From a bacterium (lineage in GTDB: Bacteria > UBA6262 > WVXT01), in NCBI GenBank assembly GCA_035530055.1, contig DATKVN010000031.1, positions 1 through 21,301 on the forward strand: 21,301 nt of DNA, in the 5' to 3' direction. Made by a program: the position numbers and the translations under genes. Shown here one piece after another: positions 21,271 through 21,301 of the stretch. How positions within the stretch are numbered: the stretch's first letter is position 1; every line of letters starts with the position of its first letter. The notes under the pieces were generated by a model that was given only the letters and a program-made list of their open reading frames with translations, did no database searches and was not told the origin of the DNA.

Positions 21271-21295
21271 GTAGTGTAGCCCTTTATGGGCGTAA
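21271..21295. repeat. Exact 25-bp copy of part of the clpP-clpX hairpin cluster
   Basis: Identical to 15525-15549, including the GCCC-TTTAT-GGGC hairpin. It lies directly upstream of the CDF gene and runs to within a few bases of the window edge, so the full repeat may extend beyond it. Confidence 0.85.
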
Positions 21296-21301
21296 TTTTT
21301 A

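Overview
The window is a bacterial chromosome segment with mid-range base composition. Every recognised gene lies on the minus strand, so transcription runs from high to low coordinates. Bacterial hallmarks are the tig-clpP-clpX-lon order, a Wzz/Rml surface-polysaccharide cluster and bacterial tRNAs. The lineage cannot be fixed from this sequence. The abundance of short, varied intergenic hairpins and the mixed gene content suggest an uncultured candidate-phylum genome of the Omnitrophota type, but that is a guess.

Layout in transcription order. (1) 21244-18440: a cation diffusion facilitator, a LeuT-like sodium symporter and, overlapping its stop codon by ATGA, a 31-residue single-helix protein that looks like the symporter's small accessory subunit. 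An intrinsic terminator follows. (2) A near-consensus sigma-70 promoter at 18342-18370 starts the next unit: a palindromic repeat split by a MITE-like insertion, tRNA-Arg, an array of hairpins, tRNA-Lys and tRNA-Leu. tRNA-Leu runs into the Shine-Dalgarno of trigger factor, followed by clpP, a broken clpX and lon. The middle of clpX is gone and an IS200/IS605-type TnpB element sits there, leaving the first 158 codons on one side and a probable C-terminal tail, coupled to the lon start, on the other. (3) A class V aminotransferase and SerA, probably a serine-synthesis pair. (4) tRNA-Lys, then a membrane glycosyltransferase (GT39/ArnT-like), a DUF362 protein and a UbiA-family decaprenyl-phosphate phosphoribosyltransferase-like enzyme. 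(5) tRNA-Glu, tRNA-Val and tRNA-Asp, then a RAYT transposase unit bounded by perfect 20-bp inverted repeats. (6) wzz, rmlA, an atypical rmlC-like gene and rmlB, which runs off the window.

Three functional themes emerge: surface glycan synthesis (parts 4 and 6), cytoplasmic protein quality control (part 2) and small-molecule transport (part 1). The intergenic DNA is unusually full of structure: at least three families of hairpin repeats, a MITE inserted in the loop of one of them, and several genes whose stop codons or ribosome-binding sites are made of repeat sequence. The strongest leads are the disrupted clpX, the hidden transporter subunit, the bounded RAYT unit and the nested MITE.
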